Below, in pieces: positions 11,986-24,064 of a stretch of 64,000 bases of DNA. The position numbers and the translations under genes are program-made. The notes under the pieces were generated by a model. That model was not told the origin of the DNA. It worked only from the letters and a program-made list of their open reading frames with translations, and made no database searches. Position 1 is the stretch's first letter, and each line of letters starts with the position of its first letter. This DNA is from Tanypteryx hageni. Its lineage: Eukaryota; Arthropoda; Insecta; Odonata; Petaluridae. Location of the stretch: contig CM054115.1 in the NCBI GenBank assembly GCA_028673005.1, positions 3,410,001 through 3,474,000 of the forward strand. Direction: 5' to 3'.

Positions 11986-12168
11986 TCCCAACAGAAATTC
12001 CACAGTTCGTTGTTTATATGTTAAACGTGTGAAAATATATCATTGAATGTGCATATATAGTATTGAAGACCAATATATTTCGGAATATTCCTTATTTACT
12101 TTTACGAAGTGTCATTTAAAGATCTTAGGAAATTAATATAAATTTATCCTTCGGCCATAATTTTACGC
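11986..12168. other. no recognisable gene
   Basis: Short AT-rich spacer between the LINE and the TA-rich palindrome; no features seen. Confidence 0.4.
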
Positions 12169-12174
12169 ACACAC

Positions 12175-12208
<34 letters not shown>

Positions 12209-12233
12209 TTTACCATTCCTTTTCCGTAAGCTG

Positions 12234-12271
<38 letters not shown>

Positions 12272-12300
12272 CAGCTTACGGAAAAGGAAAGGTAAAAGGG
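12169..12300. repeat. (TA)n microsatellites inside a palindrome
   Basis: Two TA runs at about 12,178-12,206 and 12,235-12,270. The second lies between inverted arms (ttttccgtaagctgtta at 12,219-12,235 and taacagcttacggaaaa at 12,269-12,285, extending outward with one mismatch), so a hairpin with a TA core can form. Confidence 0.9.
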
Positions 12301-12303
12301 ATA

Positions 12304-12605
12304 TATGGATGGCAACAAGATGTTGGGATGAGGAAGCCCAGTAAACACTCACTAATCGGCCGTCTTCAAGTTGGCGAGGCCCTGGGGATGTCGAAGCGAC
12401 ACACGCAAAATAACAGTAAAAACAACACAGAAACATAACGTAGAAGCTTTCGGAAAGATTCCTTCTTCAGCTAGCGAGAGAGACAACTGATGGCAGTGAC
12501 ACTGGGTGGAGGCATGTGGGTGGAAGGGTAGTGAGGAAAGGTCAAGGATTGGAGGATGCGGAGGGGGTTGGTGGCTTCCTCATCCCAACATCTTGTTACC
12601 ATCCA
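12304..12605. repeat. ~300-bp repeat with 27-bp terminal inverted repeats
   Basis: It starts ggatggcaacaagatgttgg and ends with the inverted form ccaacatcttgttaccatcc at 12,586-12,605, one mismatch. The left 150 bp (gcccagtaaacactcac, gatgtcgaagcgacac, aagctttcggaaagattcct, tcttcagc) matches repeats at 36,110-36,270 and 36,345-36,525. No protein is encoded. This is a non-autonomous dispersed family linked to TA microsatellites. Confidence 0.75.
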
Positions 12606-12802
12606 TATATATATATATACATAGGTAAAATTATTATATACATATTATCCTTATTCTTTCCGTCCGTTGGTCTGCCGGAACTCTCTATAGAAATCCCCGT
12701 AAGAGAACACATAGAAATACCTTTTTAGTGCTTTTCGTCATTGCTGAAAAGCACTATTATCTTCGTGATGTCCGTCAGTACGCATATATCAGGGAAGAAT
12801 AT

Positions 12803-15800
12803 CATCATCATCATGCTTCTGTCTGAAGACAGGTTTTAACTGAATCGCTGCCTCCATTTCTCTCTCTCCCTAGAAGCCTCTTTTATACCTCTATAAGTAG
12901 TATATCCCTGCTTTATATTATCTAATATTCCTATTCTTTTTCTCCCTCTTCCTCTTTTTCCAATAATTTTTCCTTCTAAAATCGTCCTTTGTAAACACTG
13001 TCTTCTCAATATGTGCCCTATCCAATTTGCTTTTCTTTTCCTGATTGTTTTTATTAGCATCCTATCTTCTCCCACCATTTCTAATACTTCTTCGTTTCTC
13101 TTCCTCTCTGTCCATTTCACTTTCATCATTCTTCTCCATACCCACATCTCAAAGCTTTCTAAATATTTTTCCTCCTTTCTCCTTATCGTCCACGTCTCTG
13201 CACCATAAAGAGCTATGCTCCATATGTAGCATTTTGCTAATTTCTTCCTTGTTTCTAGATTTATTTTCTTGCTTGTGAGAAGCTCCTTCTTCTCGTTAAA
13301 TGCTGCTTTTGCCATTGCAATCCTACTTCTGATGTCCTGTGTACTACTTCCATCCTGTGCTAAAATACTGCCGAGATATTTGAAACTACTTACTTGTTCC
13401 AATTTTTGGCCATTTACCATTATATTTAATTCTTTATGTTCCTTTGAAACCACCATGACTTTCGTTTTTTCTGTATTGATCTTCATTCCATATTGTTGGC
13501 CAACCTCAACTAGTCTGTCTGTCATCCTCTGAAGCTCTTTCTCGCCTTCTGCTATTAAGCCCTGATCATCTGCGTATTTAATGGTGGTAATACTTTCACC
13601 TCCTATCTTAAATCCTTTCTCTTCCATCAACGCTTCTTCTGTTATTGTTTCTGCATAAATATTAAATATCGCTGGTGAAATAGGACAACCCTGCCTCACT
13701 CCCCTCCCTATTGAAGTACTTTCTGTTTCTTCTCCTTCAACCCTGACTCTAATCTTTTGATCAAAGTAAAGGTTTTTAAGCGGTCTTTTATCTTTCCAAT
13801 CTATTCCTATTTTGTTTAAAATACCCAGCATCTTATCCCATTTCACTCGGTCAAAAGCTTTCTCCCAATCTACAAAACAAAAATACATATCTTTATTGAC
13901 TTCTAGCGCTCTTTCTGTCATCATCCTCATACATCCTATAGCATCTCTAGTCCCCCTTCCTCTTCTAAAACCAAACTGATTATCTTGCAGCTCCTTTTCT
14001 ATTTTACATTCAATTCTTTTGGTTATTATTCTGGTTAGAACTTTAGCTGTATGAGAAATTAAACTAATAGTTCTGTAATCCTTACAACATTTTGCATTGT
14101 TCTTTTTCTCCAGTGGTACCATCACAACATCTAAAAAATCTTCAGGCCATACGCCAGTATCATATACTTGGTTAAAAAATTTTGTGAGTTGCTTAACTGC
14201 TTTAGACCCCAAAACCTTAAGAACGTCCACGGGTATATCATCACTCCCAACTGCCTTTCTTCTTTTCATGTCATCAATTGCTCTTTTAAATTCAGACTCG
14301 AGAATACTTGGTCCTAGCTGATCTTCTTCCACATCCTCTTCTTCATTTAATTCAATATTTCTTGGCTTTCCTTCTTTGTCATACAGAACCTCAATGTATT
14401 CTTTCCAGACATTCTTTATATTGTCTGGCTCCGATACTATTTTACCACTTTTGTTCATGATTCCTTTACGTCCTATCTTTCTTGCTTTTTTTCTTGAATA
14501 GTTCCCTTGCTTTGCTATACATGAGGTCTGTTCTACAAATTCTTTCACATTCGACAATCTCCTCGCATTTCTCATTTATCCACTGTTCTCTGGCTTTATC
14601 TGTTTCCCTTCTTAAAGCATTATTTAACTCCTTGTACTTTCTTTGGCCTTCTTCAGTGTTTATGTTCTTCCACTTTCTCCGCTCTTCCATTTTTTGCAGC
14701 ATGGCTGCTGTGATCCAGGGTTTTTTGTTTCTTTCACCCGTTATCTTTCCTACCTTCTTTTCCATTACATCTTTAATGTTGCTATGGATGTATCTCCACT
14801 CCTCATCTACATTCTTCCTATTTTCTTCATCTCTCTCCCCCAACCTTTCCTCCAGCTCAGTCATGATAGCCTCCTTGTTTTTAAGGAGTTCCTCTAAGTT
14901 CCATTTCTTGTTAACTCTTACGTTTCTCTTAACGCTCTTCAGTCTACATTGTATATTTGCCACCAAAAGGTTGTGGTCAGAATCGATATCTGCCCCTGGT
15001 AGTGTTTTCACATTTTTAATGCTATTTCTAAATCTTTCATTGACTAGTATGTAATCTATCTGGTATCGTCTCTGGTCTCCTGGGCTTCTCCATGTGTAAA
15101 GTCTCCGCTGGTGATGCTTAAACCATGTATTAGTTACAATTAATCTATTTCTATGGCAGAATTCCACAAGTTTATCCCCTCTTTCATTTCTCTTCCCTAG
15201 TCCATATTTTCCCACTATGTTATCTTCCTGTCCCTCTCCGACTACACTGTTCCAATCTCCCATTACTATGGTGGTGATCCTTCCTTTTCCCTCCTCCTCC
15301 AATATCTCCATAATCTGTTCATAGATTTCATCTACTTCGTCGTCGCCAGCATTAGTCGTTGGCATATACACTTGAATTATAAGCATTTCCACTGGCTCCA
15401 TCTGAAGTTTTACGGCTATTAATCTATCATTAACTGTCACTACCTTGCTAATTCTTTCAGCTATCTCTTTTCTCATTATAATCCCCACTCCCCTTTCCTT
15501 TTTCTCCCCTCCTGAGTAAATAATCTTAAATTCGTCTGAATTTATCTCGCCTTCTCCTTCCCACCGAACTTCACTAAGACCTACTATACCTACATTATTC
15601 CTTCTCATTTCCCTTTTTATGTTCTCTAGTTTACCCCCTGAATTCATAGTCCTAACATTCCATGTGCCTATTCTTAATTTCTCACCACTTGCTTTCCTAT
15701 TAATGCTAAATTTCCTCTGTGCATCCCCTAGGGTAGTCCCCACCCGGAGATCCGATTGGGGGACTATTTTACCTCCGGAATATTTTACCCCAGAAAGATC

Positions 15801-16133
15801 CATAGAGGTATTTCAGCTTTTCAGCCTATCATGGGAAATATAATGAGGTAGTTTCCCCTTGCTTTCCTCATCGCAGTTTCACAGAGTGATTACCCATCTG
15901 TAGCTGTTCAGATCCACATGATCACCACCTACAGAGGTACTGTGCAAGCTGCTGCCCTTGCACAGGGGGATGTAAAACCCCCAAGACTGCTTCTTAGTCT
16001 GACTCTTCCCCTCAGACCTTTCCGGCTTGGATGGTCCTACCAAAAGAATTATCTCCCACTGGCATAGCTCTTTGGTTAGTAAGAGTACACAAACCCTCCC
16101 ACCTCTGTAAGGTTATGCAGTCCTTAGGGAGGG
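12803..16133 (-). mobile_element. RTE-clade LINE, copy 1, full length with 11-bp TSD
   Basis: A minus-strand element of 3.3 kb with a ~330-bp 5' region, an endonuclease-RT coding region and a 3' tail of (GAT)n, as in RTE-clade elements. The plus-strand string gggaagaatat flanks it at 12,792-12,802 and 16,134-16,144, an exact 11-bp TSD. The coding region has one frame break. The complete 5' end and TSD indicate a full-length, moderately recent insertion. Confidence 0.9.
12836..15803 (-). pseudogene. RTE endonuclease-reverse transcriptase, one frameshift
   Basis: The N-terminal frame (14,466-15,803, 445 codons) holds the AP-like endonuclease: LRIGTWNVRT, LSEVRWEG, VMGDWNSVVG, YQIDYILV and DIDSDHNLL. 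The C-terminal frame (12,836-14,575) holds the reverse transcriptase: motif A FVDWEKAFDRV, motif B GRGVRQGCPISP, motif C with YADD, then the RTE C-terminal tail (LYGAETWT, WIGHILRR). The frames overlap, and the break falls at a run of seven A (plus-strand T run 14,486-14,492). In the family both domains are one ORF, as in the intact copy at 24,303-27,263. The product would nick target DNA and prime reverse transcription of its own RNA. Apart from the shift the coding region looks intact. Confidence 0.9.
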
Positions 16134-16144
16134 GGGAAGAATAT

Positions 16145-16569
16145 ACTGAACCAATTTTTACCAAATTTGGTACATAGAATATTCTCGCAAATTCATGAAA
16201 AAAATACATATTTATACCGGATCTTCTCAGCAGGGATGCCAAAATTGCAAAGTTCAACTTTTCGATAATTATGAATTGGAAAAGAATTGCACAATCGATT
16301 TCAACGACATTTTGTATGAAGGAGGCGTGCAACATACAATAACAAAATAAAAATGTTTAGCGTAGATATAGCAATCAGGGCTGCCGCAATACAAGGAATA
16401 AAAAATTCTTTTTACAGGTAATTGTGTTACCTATACTGTCCGTGTCGATTTTAACCAAATTTAATATTTATAATATACCTATACAGTTGAAGCCCTCTTA
16501 ACTGACCATCGATTAACCGACTCGCCGGATTAACCGCCGTTTTAGGAAAGAGACTCGATCTCGAAGAGG
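16145..16569. other. AT-rich spacer
   Basis: No gene. Near 16,490 the text cagttgaagccctcttaact followed by a second phase of ttaaccg recalls the ends of pogo/Tigger-type DNA transposons, but no partner end was found. Confidence 0.3.
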
Positions 16570-16930
16570 ACGGACGTGCTTTGGTTCTAGTGGGGGTGCG
16601 GGATCATTCCTGGAAACTCGCCGCGCAAATTGGCAGCTCGAGTTCGCCTGGCCGCGGTAGCCGGTAGAGCGATCGGGGTTGCCCCTGACTCCTTACCGCG
16701 GGCTGAGGATCCTCGGGCTGAGAAATCCGATGAGTGGAGATTGGTATCCACTCGGGGGCATCGTGGAGTAGTGCAGCGGAGCTAGGGAGTTGGGAAAGCA
16801 TTGAGGGACCCTCTTCCATTCAGTAATAGGTTCGAGGTGTTGTCGGAGGACGACTTCATGGTCATTGCACCCGTACCCACTCCCGTCTCTTCAATGTAGG
16901 CCGGGCCCAAGGGGAGTCGGGTTTGGAAGA
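16570..16930 (+). pseudogene. L2/CR1-type LINE ORF1 fragment, 5' copy
   Basis: GC-rich DNA that matches the ORF1 region at about 17,630-17,960 (shared text: gatgagtgg...tccactcggggg, gaggatcctc, cccgtctcttcaatg versus cccgtctcctcagtg). It carries several frame disruptions and no long frame. It lies about 1 kb upstream of the longer ORF1 copy in the same orientation. Confidence 0.7.
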
Positions 16931-18499
16931 GGACGGACATACTTTTCACTCTCTCCTGCGAGCGCTGACCAGCCTGAGAGCGACACCTATAGTAGTACCA
17001 GTAGTTTAGCAGTAGCCGTAGTGTTGTGTTAAGTAGAACCAGTATTTCTTTTCTTATTTATTTTTATTACCTATTTTTATTATTTATATCGTCTTATTAC
17101 GTTATTTGTGTTGTAGTTTAATTAATTGATCTCTGAACGAAACGCTATACTCATCCTTCTCTTGCCATATCGTAGTAGCTTATAGCTTCTCCCAACCACT
17201 CCATCCGTAATTTTTTGTAATTTACTTACAGTAGCTTATTACTTTCTCCGTTCTTAACTATCTGTCCCTGCGTTCGTATTTCATTAGTTCCCAGATCTAC
17301 GTTCCTCTTGTGCTAAACATTCTTGCCTGTTTACTAACGTTATTTGCGTAGTGAATCACTCTATCCCTTTCACTTTTTACCTGCTTTCGACCCTAGTTCT
17401 TTAAATTGAGGCCAGTCAACGAAGTCGCGTACTACGTTAGTTTAAATAAAATTTATAGATAGTACAGATTAGTTTAGAGGATAGGATGGTTGCTCCAAGG
17501 ATTCTGTTTCCTCCTTGCGCGACGCTGGGTGCGAGGCCATGAGGTCTCGGATCACGGAGCTGGAGAGGGTGGTTGCGGATCTCCTTCAGAGGGTGAATAG
17601 GTCGGAGGCAGCCTTGGCCTGTGGAAGGGGTGCGGGTTGGTCCCTGACGAAAACCGCGCTAAAATGGCGGCTCGGGTTCATCTGGGTGCGGAAGCCGGCA
17701 GGGCGATCGGGTGGCTCCTGGCTCCTCTTCGCGGGTCGAGGATCCTCCGGTCCGGAAGCCCGATGAGTGGTGTCCACTCGGGGGGATCGTGGGGTCTTGC
17801 TGCGGAGGCAGGTAGTTGAGAACATTCCGGTGGAGCCTCTTCCTGTTAGTGATTGATTTGCGGTGTTATCGGAAAACGAGTCCACTGCCGTTACGCCCTC
17901 ACCTGCTCCCGTCTCCTCAGTGGGGACAGGGCCCAAGGGAAGCTCGGGGGGAAAGAGGGGGCTGTTAGTGATAGGGAGCTCCAACATCCGGCGTACAGTA
18001 GCGCCTTTACTGTCAAGGGCTCGCCAGGATGGAGTTCATGAGCGGGTGTTCGCCTGGTGTTTCTCCTGGAGGTATGGCGGTCCAGGTGACGAAGGAGTTC
18101 AGGGCGTCGGTATCGGGCACGGGTTGCTCCTCGCTGCGGATGGTGGCCCATGTTGGTACCAATGACGCTTCGAAGCGCGGCTCCGAGGAGTTCTTAAGCT
18201 CTTTTAAGGACTTGGCTACTGAGGTTGCTCGTGTCCGAGAGGAGTCTGGTGCCGATTGGCGGCTTACTATCTGTAGCATTGTCCCTCGGACGGACTGCGG
18301 TGCTATGATTTGGAGCCGAGTGGTCGGGCTGAACCGTAGGCAGTGGGACTTCTTTAGGGGCAATAGAGTGGACTTCGTTGACCTGAGGCCGGTCCTGAAC
18401 TCATGTAGGGCATCCCTAAACGGTTCTGGTGTGCAATACACTGCCGAGGCTGCGGAGACGGTAGCGCGCAAGAAGTTTGAGCATGCCAGGGGTTTCTAA
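16931..18499 (+). pseudogene. L2/CR1-type LINE 5' region and ORF1 with esterase-like domain
   Basis: About 580 bp of 5' noncoding DNA precede a GC-rich coding region from about 17,500. The N-terminus (RITELERVVADLLQRVN) can form a coiled coil. After a frame change come VIGSSNIRR at about 17,970 and VAHVGTNDAS at about 18,147. These match blocks I and III of SGNH/GDSL esterases, and the rest of that fold follows to 18,499 (ICSIVPRTDCG, FVDLRPVLN). ORF1 proteins with a coiled coil then an esterase are known from CR1/L2 LINEs, where they act in the ribonucleoprotein. At least two frameshifts make this copy inactive. Block I has Ser-Ser where Asp-Ser is usual. Confidence 0.7.
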
Positions 18500-18632
18500 T
18501 GTTAGATTTAAGGAATGGTAATTATTCACTAAGCCTTGAAATGCACGTAAATATTGGTAGTACGTCCGACTGTTTTCCACTATAAACGTGATGTTAATTA
18601 AGAGTAGAATGCATTCTAAGCGTAGAAATTGT

Positions 18633-19490
18633 CTACATCTACATCTACATATTACCCTGCAAGTCACCTTGACGGTGGATGGCAGGGGGTGCCGCGTACC
18701 AAGTTCCTAACTAATTATTATTCACTTATCTATTGTGGTCACGTATTGTCCTAGGGAAAAAGGACTCCTTGTACCTCTCCGTCCTACGAAATATTTCGCG
18801 AATCTTGTCCTCATTATCCCTCCGTCCGATATACATTGGTTGTCGAATAATATCCTTCATTTCATTTACGAATATCTCCGACCTATATTTATCTAGAAGT
18901 TTAAGTCTCGCCTGTAATCTACGATCTTTCAACGATGGCCAACTCAACTCTTCAATGAGTAACGTAACGCTCTGTTTTTTATCGTAATTTTTTTTCACGA
19001 ATCTAGCTGCTCGCCGCTCTATTTTTTCTAAATTCTTTATGAGTCCCCTCTGATATGGATCCCAAACCGCTGCTGCGTATTCCATTTGAGGTCTAGCCAA
19101 GGATAAATAACAGGATTTTCTCGCCTTTTCCGTGTTTTCCTGACTATTCTACGCACAAAAGCCAACTTCTTATTTGCTGCACCTATCACTCGTCTTATGT
19201 GGGTGTCCCAAGACAGGTCACGATTCAAGGTTACCCCGAGGTATTTCACGGATTCCGAAACAGGAATGCTCTCACCATCTATCGAGTAGGTAAACACGGA
19301 CGATGGGCTTCTAGATTTCCAAAAGTTTAGAACGTTACTCTGTTTCTGATTGATTTCTAGCTGCCATTCCTTGCACCAAACAGATAACGCATCCAGATCA
19401 TCCTGAAGCTAACGATGGTCGCTAGGACCACTAATTTCTCTATAGACTACGGTGTCGTCCGCAAAAAGCCTAATATGACGTAATAGGGAG
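18633..19490 (-). pseudogene. L2/CR1-type LINE, 5'-truncated 3' end (copy C)
   Basis: Reading the minus strand from about 19,490: RT motif C (IRLFADDTVVYRE), the string YLGVTLNRDLSWDTHIRRV (19,037-19,297), then the C-terminus in 18,726-19,100 (PQMEYAAAVWDPYQRG, FFPRTIRDHNR). It ends in the 3' tail seen on the plus strand as tctacatctacatctacat at 18,632-18,650. The tail repeat is the 3' signature of this family. The copy is 5'-truncated and has at least two frameshifts. It seems to separate ORF1 (ending 18,499) from ORF2 (starting about 19,500) of a plus-strand copy. Confidence 0.85.
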
Positions 19491-19499
19491 TACAAGGAG

Positions 19500-22400
19500 G
19501 CAGTAAATAATAATAATAATAATTCAGTATCGCGCGAGGCATCGTTACGTAGTAATAGCATTAAACTAAAAATCATCACGGTTAACTGTAGCAGCATTCG
19601 CAGGAAGGAGGCCGAACTTGAAAATCGTATTCGTAGTCTGCGTGCTAGTGTAGTGATAGGTACAGAAAGTTGGTTACCGACGGACATACCCAGTTAGGAG
19701 ATCTTTTCTCGTGACTATAGCGTTTTTAGAAAAGGTCGATGTATCCGGTCTGCAGGTGGAGTCATTATAGCAGTTAGCAATATATACAAAAGTTACCCAA
19801 TACAGATTAATGACGACGAAGTTGAAAGTGTTTGGTGTCGTGTGAAAGGGAGCGACTCAAAAACTATAAATATATGCGCTTTTTATAGACCCCTAAATGC
19901 GAGCGTGGAAACTATTCATTCTCTGGAGAAACAAGTGGCGACGCTAAATTCGATTTATAAAGATAAATCCATTATAATCGGGGGCGATTCCAATCTTCTG
20001 TCAATTAATTGGAGTCATAATTGCTTTTAACCCGGTGGTAGAGAGCGTGAATCGTGCTAGGCTTTACTTGAAACTTTCGGCAAACACTCACTGATCAGTT
20101 AGTGAGATTTTCCACGAGATTTAATAATATATTAGATTTATTGGCTACTAATTTTCTTGAGCGTATGAATCTGTTGCTGAGGGAATAAGCAACACAAGGC
20201 AGTGTATGTGGAGTTTCAGCTAAATATTGAGAAGCAGGTTAAGGCTAAATAAATCTTTATGTATTCGCCAAAGCCGATTTCACTAGATTTAGGTCTTTTC
20301 CGCGGAATAAAAATACTAATTTCTGCAGACGCGGAAGAATCCTGGTGCTTGTTCAGAGATATGATGCGAGAATGCACAGATAAATTTATTCCAAGCAGAC
20401 TGAAGTGTGATAATGCAGAACCTAGATAGTTCAACCAGGAAGTTAGGAGCGCTCTCCGACGGCAAAGAAAACTCCACTCTCGCGTAAATAACACATCCTC
20501 AAGAGCTACGGTCGAACAGATTGCAATAATAAGTCAGCAATACAAGGAGGCGCGCTCCATAGCCGGAGTAGCAATGCGTAATGCGTTTAACAATTATAAA
20601 AAGAATGTTTTACAGGAAAACTTGAAAGAGAACCCGAAAGCATTTTGGTCTTACGTCAGGGAAGTTCAAGGTAGGGGCCCCACTATTGCGTCACTGCTGT
20701 CGGAAACGGGAAACGTAGTTCACGATAGTACGGATAAAGCAAACCTATTAAATCATCACTTTCAGAAAGCTTTTACTCGTGATGACGATGAATGTGAAAC
20801 CCTAATTCCTATGCATCAGGGCGATTCGATGGAAGATTTGGTATTTTCGAAAAATGCATCGCGCTCCAACTTCATTCAATTAAGCCAAATAAATCTCCTG
20901 GACCGGTGGAAATTCCAGCGCGTGTAATGAAAGAATTAGCTGCCTAAATCGCGCCGTATTTGTAAATTATGTTCTAGAAATCCATTAGGGAAGGAGTAGT
21001 TCCTAAAGATTGGAAGGTGGCACTCGTTACGCCCATCCATAATGGTGGCGACAGAGAGAACACCAAAAATTATAAGTCAATTTCCCTAACTTAATTATCG
21101 TGCAAAGTACTTCAGCACATAAACTTTATTTCTGTAAAGCGCTATTTAGATAGTCACTCATTGCTTAGCGGATGCCAGCAAGGATTCCAGAGCGGCAGAT
21201 CATGCGAAACGCAGCTCGGCCTGTTCGCGGATGATTTGTTGCGATTCGGAGAGAAAAATACTCTGGTCGATACCATATTCATTGACGTCAGGTAGGCGTT
21301 TCATAAAGTATCTCATAAGAAATTAATGACGAAGTTAGGACAATATGGTATCAATCCGAAAGTTTTCAGTTGGGTGAGAGATATCCTCTAGAAAAGAGAA
21401 CTGATAGTTGTCATCGACGGAAATACTCGTCCTCCGTTAAAGTTGCGTCGGGTGTTCCTCAGGGAAGTGTATTGGACTCTCTGCTATTCCAATCTATGTG
21501 AATGATATCTGCTCGGTAGTTCGTAGTAAAATTAGACTTTTTGCCGATGATAACGTTCTATATAAAGAAATAAAAAAACCAGGAGGACCATCAGTCAGAA
21601 TGGCAAATTGAAATTAATTACACTAAATGTGCAGCAGTTACGTTCTGGAAAAGTAAAAATATAGAAGTAGGTTTCGAGTATAAAATAGATGGAATATATA
21701 TTCAAGCAGCCGAGTATGTTAAATATTTAGGAGTAATCATTTGTCGAGATCTCTCATGGGGCATGCACATTTGTCGAGTTATAGGCGCGGCCAACAAGAA
21801 ACTGGCATTCATAGGTAGAATAGTACGGAACACTACAGAGAATGTCGCTGCGTGAAGACTTAAGAGCCATTTCAGCGTGGTGCAAAGAATGGCAAATTGA
21901 AATTAACTGCACTAAATGTGCCGCAGTTACGTTCTGGAAAAGTAAAAACATAGGGGTAGGTTTCGAGTATAAAATAGATGGAATAAATACTCAAGCAGCC
22001 GAGTATGCTAAATATTTAGGAGTAACAATTTCTCGAGATCTTTAGTTGGACATGCACATTCGTCGAGTTATAGGTGCGGCCAACAAGAAACTGGCTTTCA
22101 TAGTTAGTATAGTACGGAACACTACAGAAAAAGTACGCGAAACATGTTACTTGTCACTGCTTAGAACACAAGTGGAATGCGCCCCATGCATATGGGATCC
22201 GTACGAGAAGGGACATATAATTCAATTAGAAAGATTTCAACGCAGAGAAGCCAGATTCGTAAAAGAAAAGTACGAACATAAGGAAAGCGTCACCTCATTA
22301 TTGAGTGATTTGAACTGGGTACCACTGGAAGATCGTAGATTGCACTCAAGGTTGCGGCTTCTGGAGGAATTTAGATCGGAATGTCTCAAAGACGAGTTTT

Positions 22401-22632
22401 TATGAATAATTGTGGCACCAACGTATATAGGTAGAAAAGACCGTGACGATAAGATACGAGAGATCGATTGTAGGACTGAGCGTTATCTAGGCTCGTTCTT
22501 TCTGAGGACAATACGATATCACAATAGAATATTTCAACCTGCGATAGGCAATCTTTACGTAGGTTATGGTGTTTTGCATCCTATGTCACCCACCAATTAG
22601 CTGGAATTGCAGGGTAACATGTAGATGTAGAG
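19500..22632 (+). pseudogene. L2/CR1-type LINE ORF2, degenerate plus-strand copy D
   Basis: Endonuclease from about 19,560 (KIITVNCSSIRRKEAELE, VIGTESWLPTD, SAGGVIIAVSN, ICAFYRPLNASVET, IIIGGDSNL), RT fingers at 20,574-20,927 (KAFWSYVREVQGRGPTIAS), degraded catalytic RT at 20,940-21,600, and the C-terminal part with the conserved RRVIGAANKKLAF at 22,046-22,405. The element ends with the family tail (gggtaacatgtagatgtaga at 22,612-22,631). It has many stops and frameshifts and an internal duplication. Together with ORF1 at 16,931-18,499 it may be one element split by the minus-strand copy at 18,633-19,490. Confidence 0.8.
21590..22145 (+). repeat. ~250-bp tandem duplication within LINE copy D
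   Basis: Text beginning agaatggcaaattgaaatta at 21,598 and running through the conserved loop to cggaacactacagag at 21,840 is repeated from 21,888 to 22,130 with about 5-8% differences. The two copies are joined by a short piece carrying the upstream gtgaagacttaagagccatt. Confidence 0.85.
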
Positions 22633-23182
22633 GTTTACGCCTCTAGGTCTGAAAACTGAAATCCAAAGTTAAGTGCGACATTTTATATAAAAACGCCTAG
22701 TTCAAAAGAGTTTTTCAATTCGCAACGATGTCACGAGTTGTCCCTTCTGCTAAAATGTTTCTCATTACATAATAATCCAGTTTAGTACGCATCCCCTGTC
22801 AGTTGTCCACACACTCTGCGGTTGTCCGTTGCCAGTTTTCCCACATACTAGTAACGTTCGTTGTTATTTTAGTTACGATATTTAATCAATATTCAATTAT
22901 ATAAATAAATAAATATATATATATATAATATATATATATATTTATTTATAGAATATGGGTGAGAAAAGAGTGGTTGTTTCCATGATAACCGAACAGTCTG
23001 TCTATAATATGTGCTTTTTTATTGGAAAACCTTTGATTTTTAGAATGAATGACTTATAACAAAACATTTTTATCTGTATTGTCTTAATATATTTTAAATA
23101 CGTAAAAATTAATTCTTAAAATACAGACTGTGTATATGTACTTTCTATTGGTTCTCCGCTTTAACTGACTTTTTCGTAAATG
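22633..23182. other. AT-rich spacer with a TA/TTTA palindrome
   Basis: At 22,900-22,950 ataaataaataaatatatat meets its own inverse (atatatatatttatttata), a ~50-bp AT palindrome. Otherwise nothing recognisable. Confidence 0.6.
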
Positions 23183-23549
23183 AAAAGTACGAACATAAGG
23201 AAAGCGTCACCTCATTATTGAGTGATTTGAACTGAGTACCACTGGAGGATCGTAGATTGCACTCAAGGTTTGCGGCTTCTGGAGAAATATAGATCGGAAT
23301 GTCTAAAAGACGAGTTTATATGAATAATTGAAGCGCCAACATATATAGGTAGAAAAGACCGTGAGGATAAGATACGATAGATCGATTGTAGGACGGAGCG
23401 TTATCAAGGCTCATTATTTCCGAGGACAATACAAGATCACAATAGAAAATTTTAACCTGCGATAGGCAATCTTTAGGTAGGTTGTGGTGTATTGCACCTC
23501 CTGCCACCCACCAATTAGGTGAATTGCTGGGTAACATGTAGATGTAGAT
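23183..23549 (+). pseudogene. L2/CR1-type LINE 3'-end fragment (copy E)
   Basis: Starts at gaaaagtacgaacataagga, matching 22,266 onward, and ends with the same tail gggtaacatgtagatgtaga at 23,530. About 93% similar to copy D over its length and out of frame at several places. It is a 5'-truncated insertion or a piece of a local duplication. Confidence 0.85.
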
Positions 23550-23599
23550 TAATATCTTAATAATAGTAAAAATCTCAATGGAAAGCGACAATAAAATAA

Positions 23600-24052
23600 A
23601 AATGACATTTTGGTTTATTTTAAGAAATTTACTCTTCGAGATTTCATAAATGCAAATTCATTCACAATGTCATCCAAATTTAGTTTATCGCATATTTCAT
23701 TTTCTATGCTAATAAGAGCCAGACTGCTTAGTCTATCATAACTCATTGATGAACGCAAATCGTTTTTTATAAATTTATGTTTTGAGATTGATCTTTCTAT
23801 AGCAACAACTATTACAGGAAATGTTAATGAAACACGCAAAGCAATACAAATATATGAAAAACCTCTTATTAAATCCTTGGTGAAGATATATTCTAAAATT
23901 TAAAAGGGATCATTTTGTTTCAAATAATCTTGAATAGCTTCTAATTCGTCATAGAGATCCATAGCACTAATGTCACTTTCTTCTCTAGCATTGCCTGTTA
24001 GTTTTTTAAAAGTCTGCAGAATTTCATTTTAGTTTCATATTTAGTCCTAGAT
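23600..24052 (-). pseudogene. hAT transposase remnant, C-terminal dimerisation part (split by RTE copy 2)
   Basis: The minus-strand frame 23,615-23,839 carries the hAT C-terminal dimerisation motif: LTFPVIVVAIERSISKHKFI, SSMSYDRLSSLALISIENE, then LDDIVNEFAFMKSRR. Between 23,850 and 24,052 the upstream part continues in broken form. hAT transposases (ZMYM1-like type) dimerise through this region. The coding sequence resumes at 27,299 after the inserted RTE element. Confidence 0.85.
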
Positions 24053-24064
24053 AAGCTATAGAGA
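24053..24064. repeat. target-site duplication of RTE copy 2 (left)
   Basis: aagctatagaga at 24,053-24,064 is repeated exactly at 27,287-27,298. Confidence 0.9.

Noticed and set aside
12125..12436. Frames containing Tyr-Ile repeats
   Set aside because: TA microsatellite read through; the same holds for 29,565-29,863, 36,115-36,330 and 53,230-53,415.
16485..16545. pogo/Tigger terminal sequence
   Set aside because: Only one end-like string and no partner or TA duplication could be shown.
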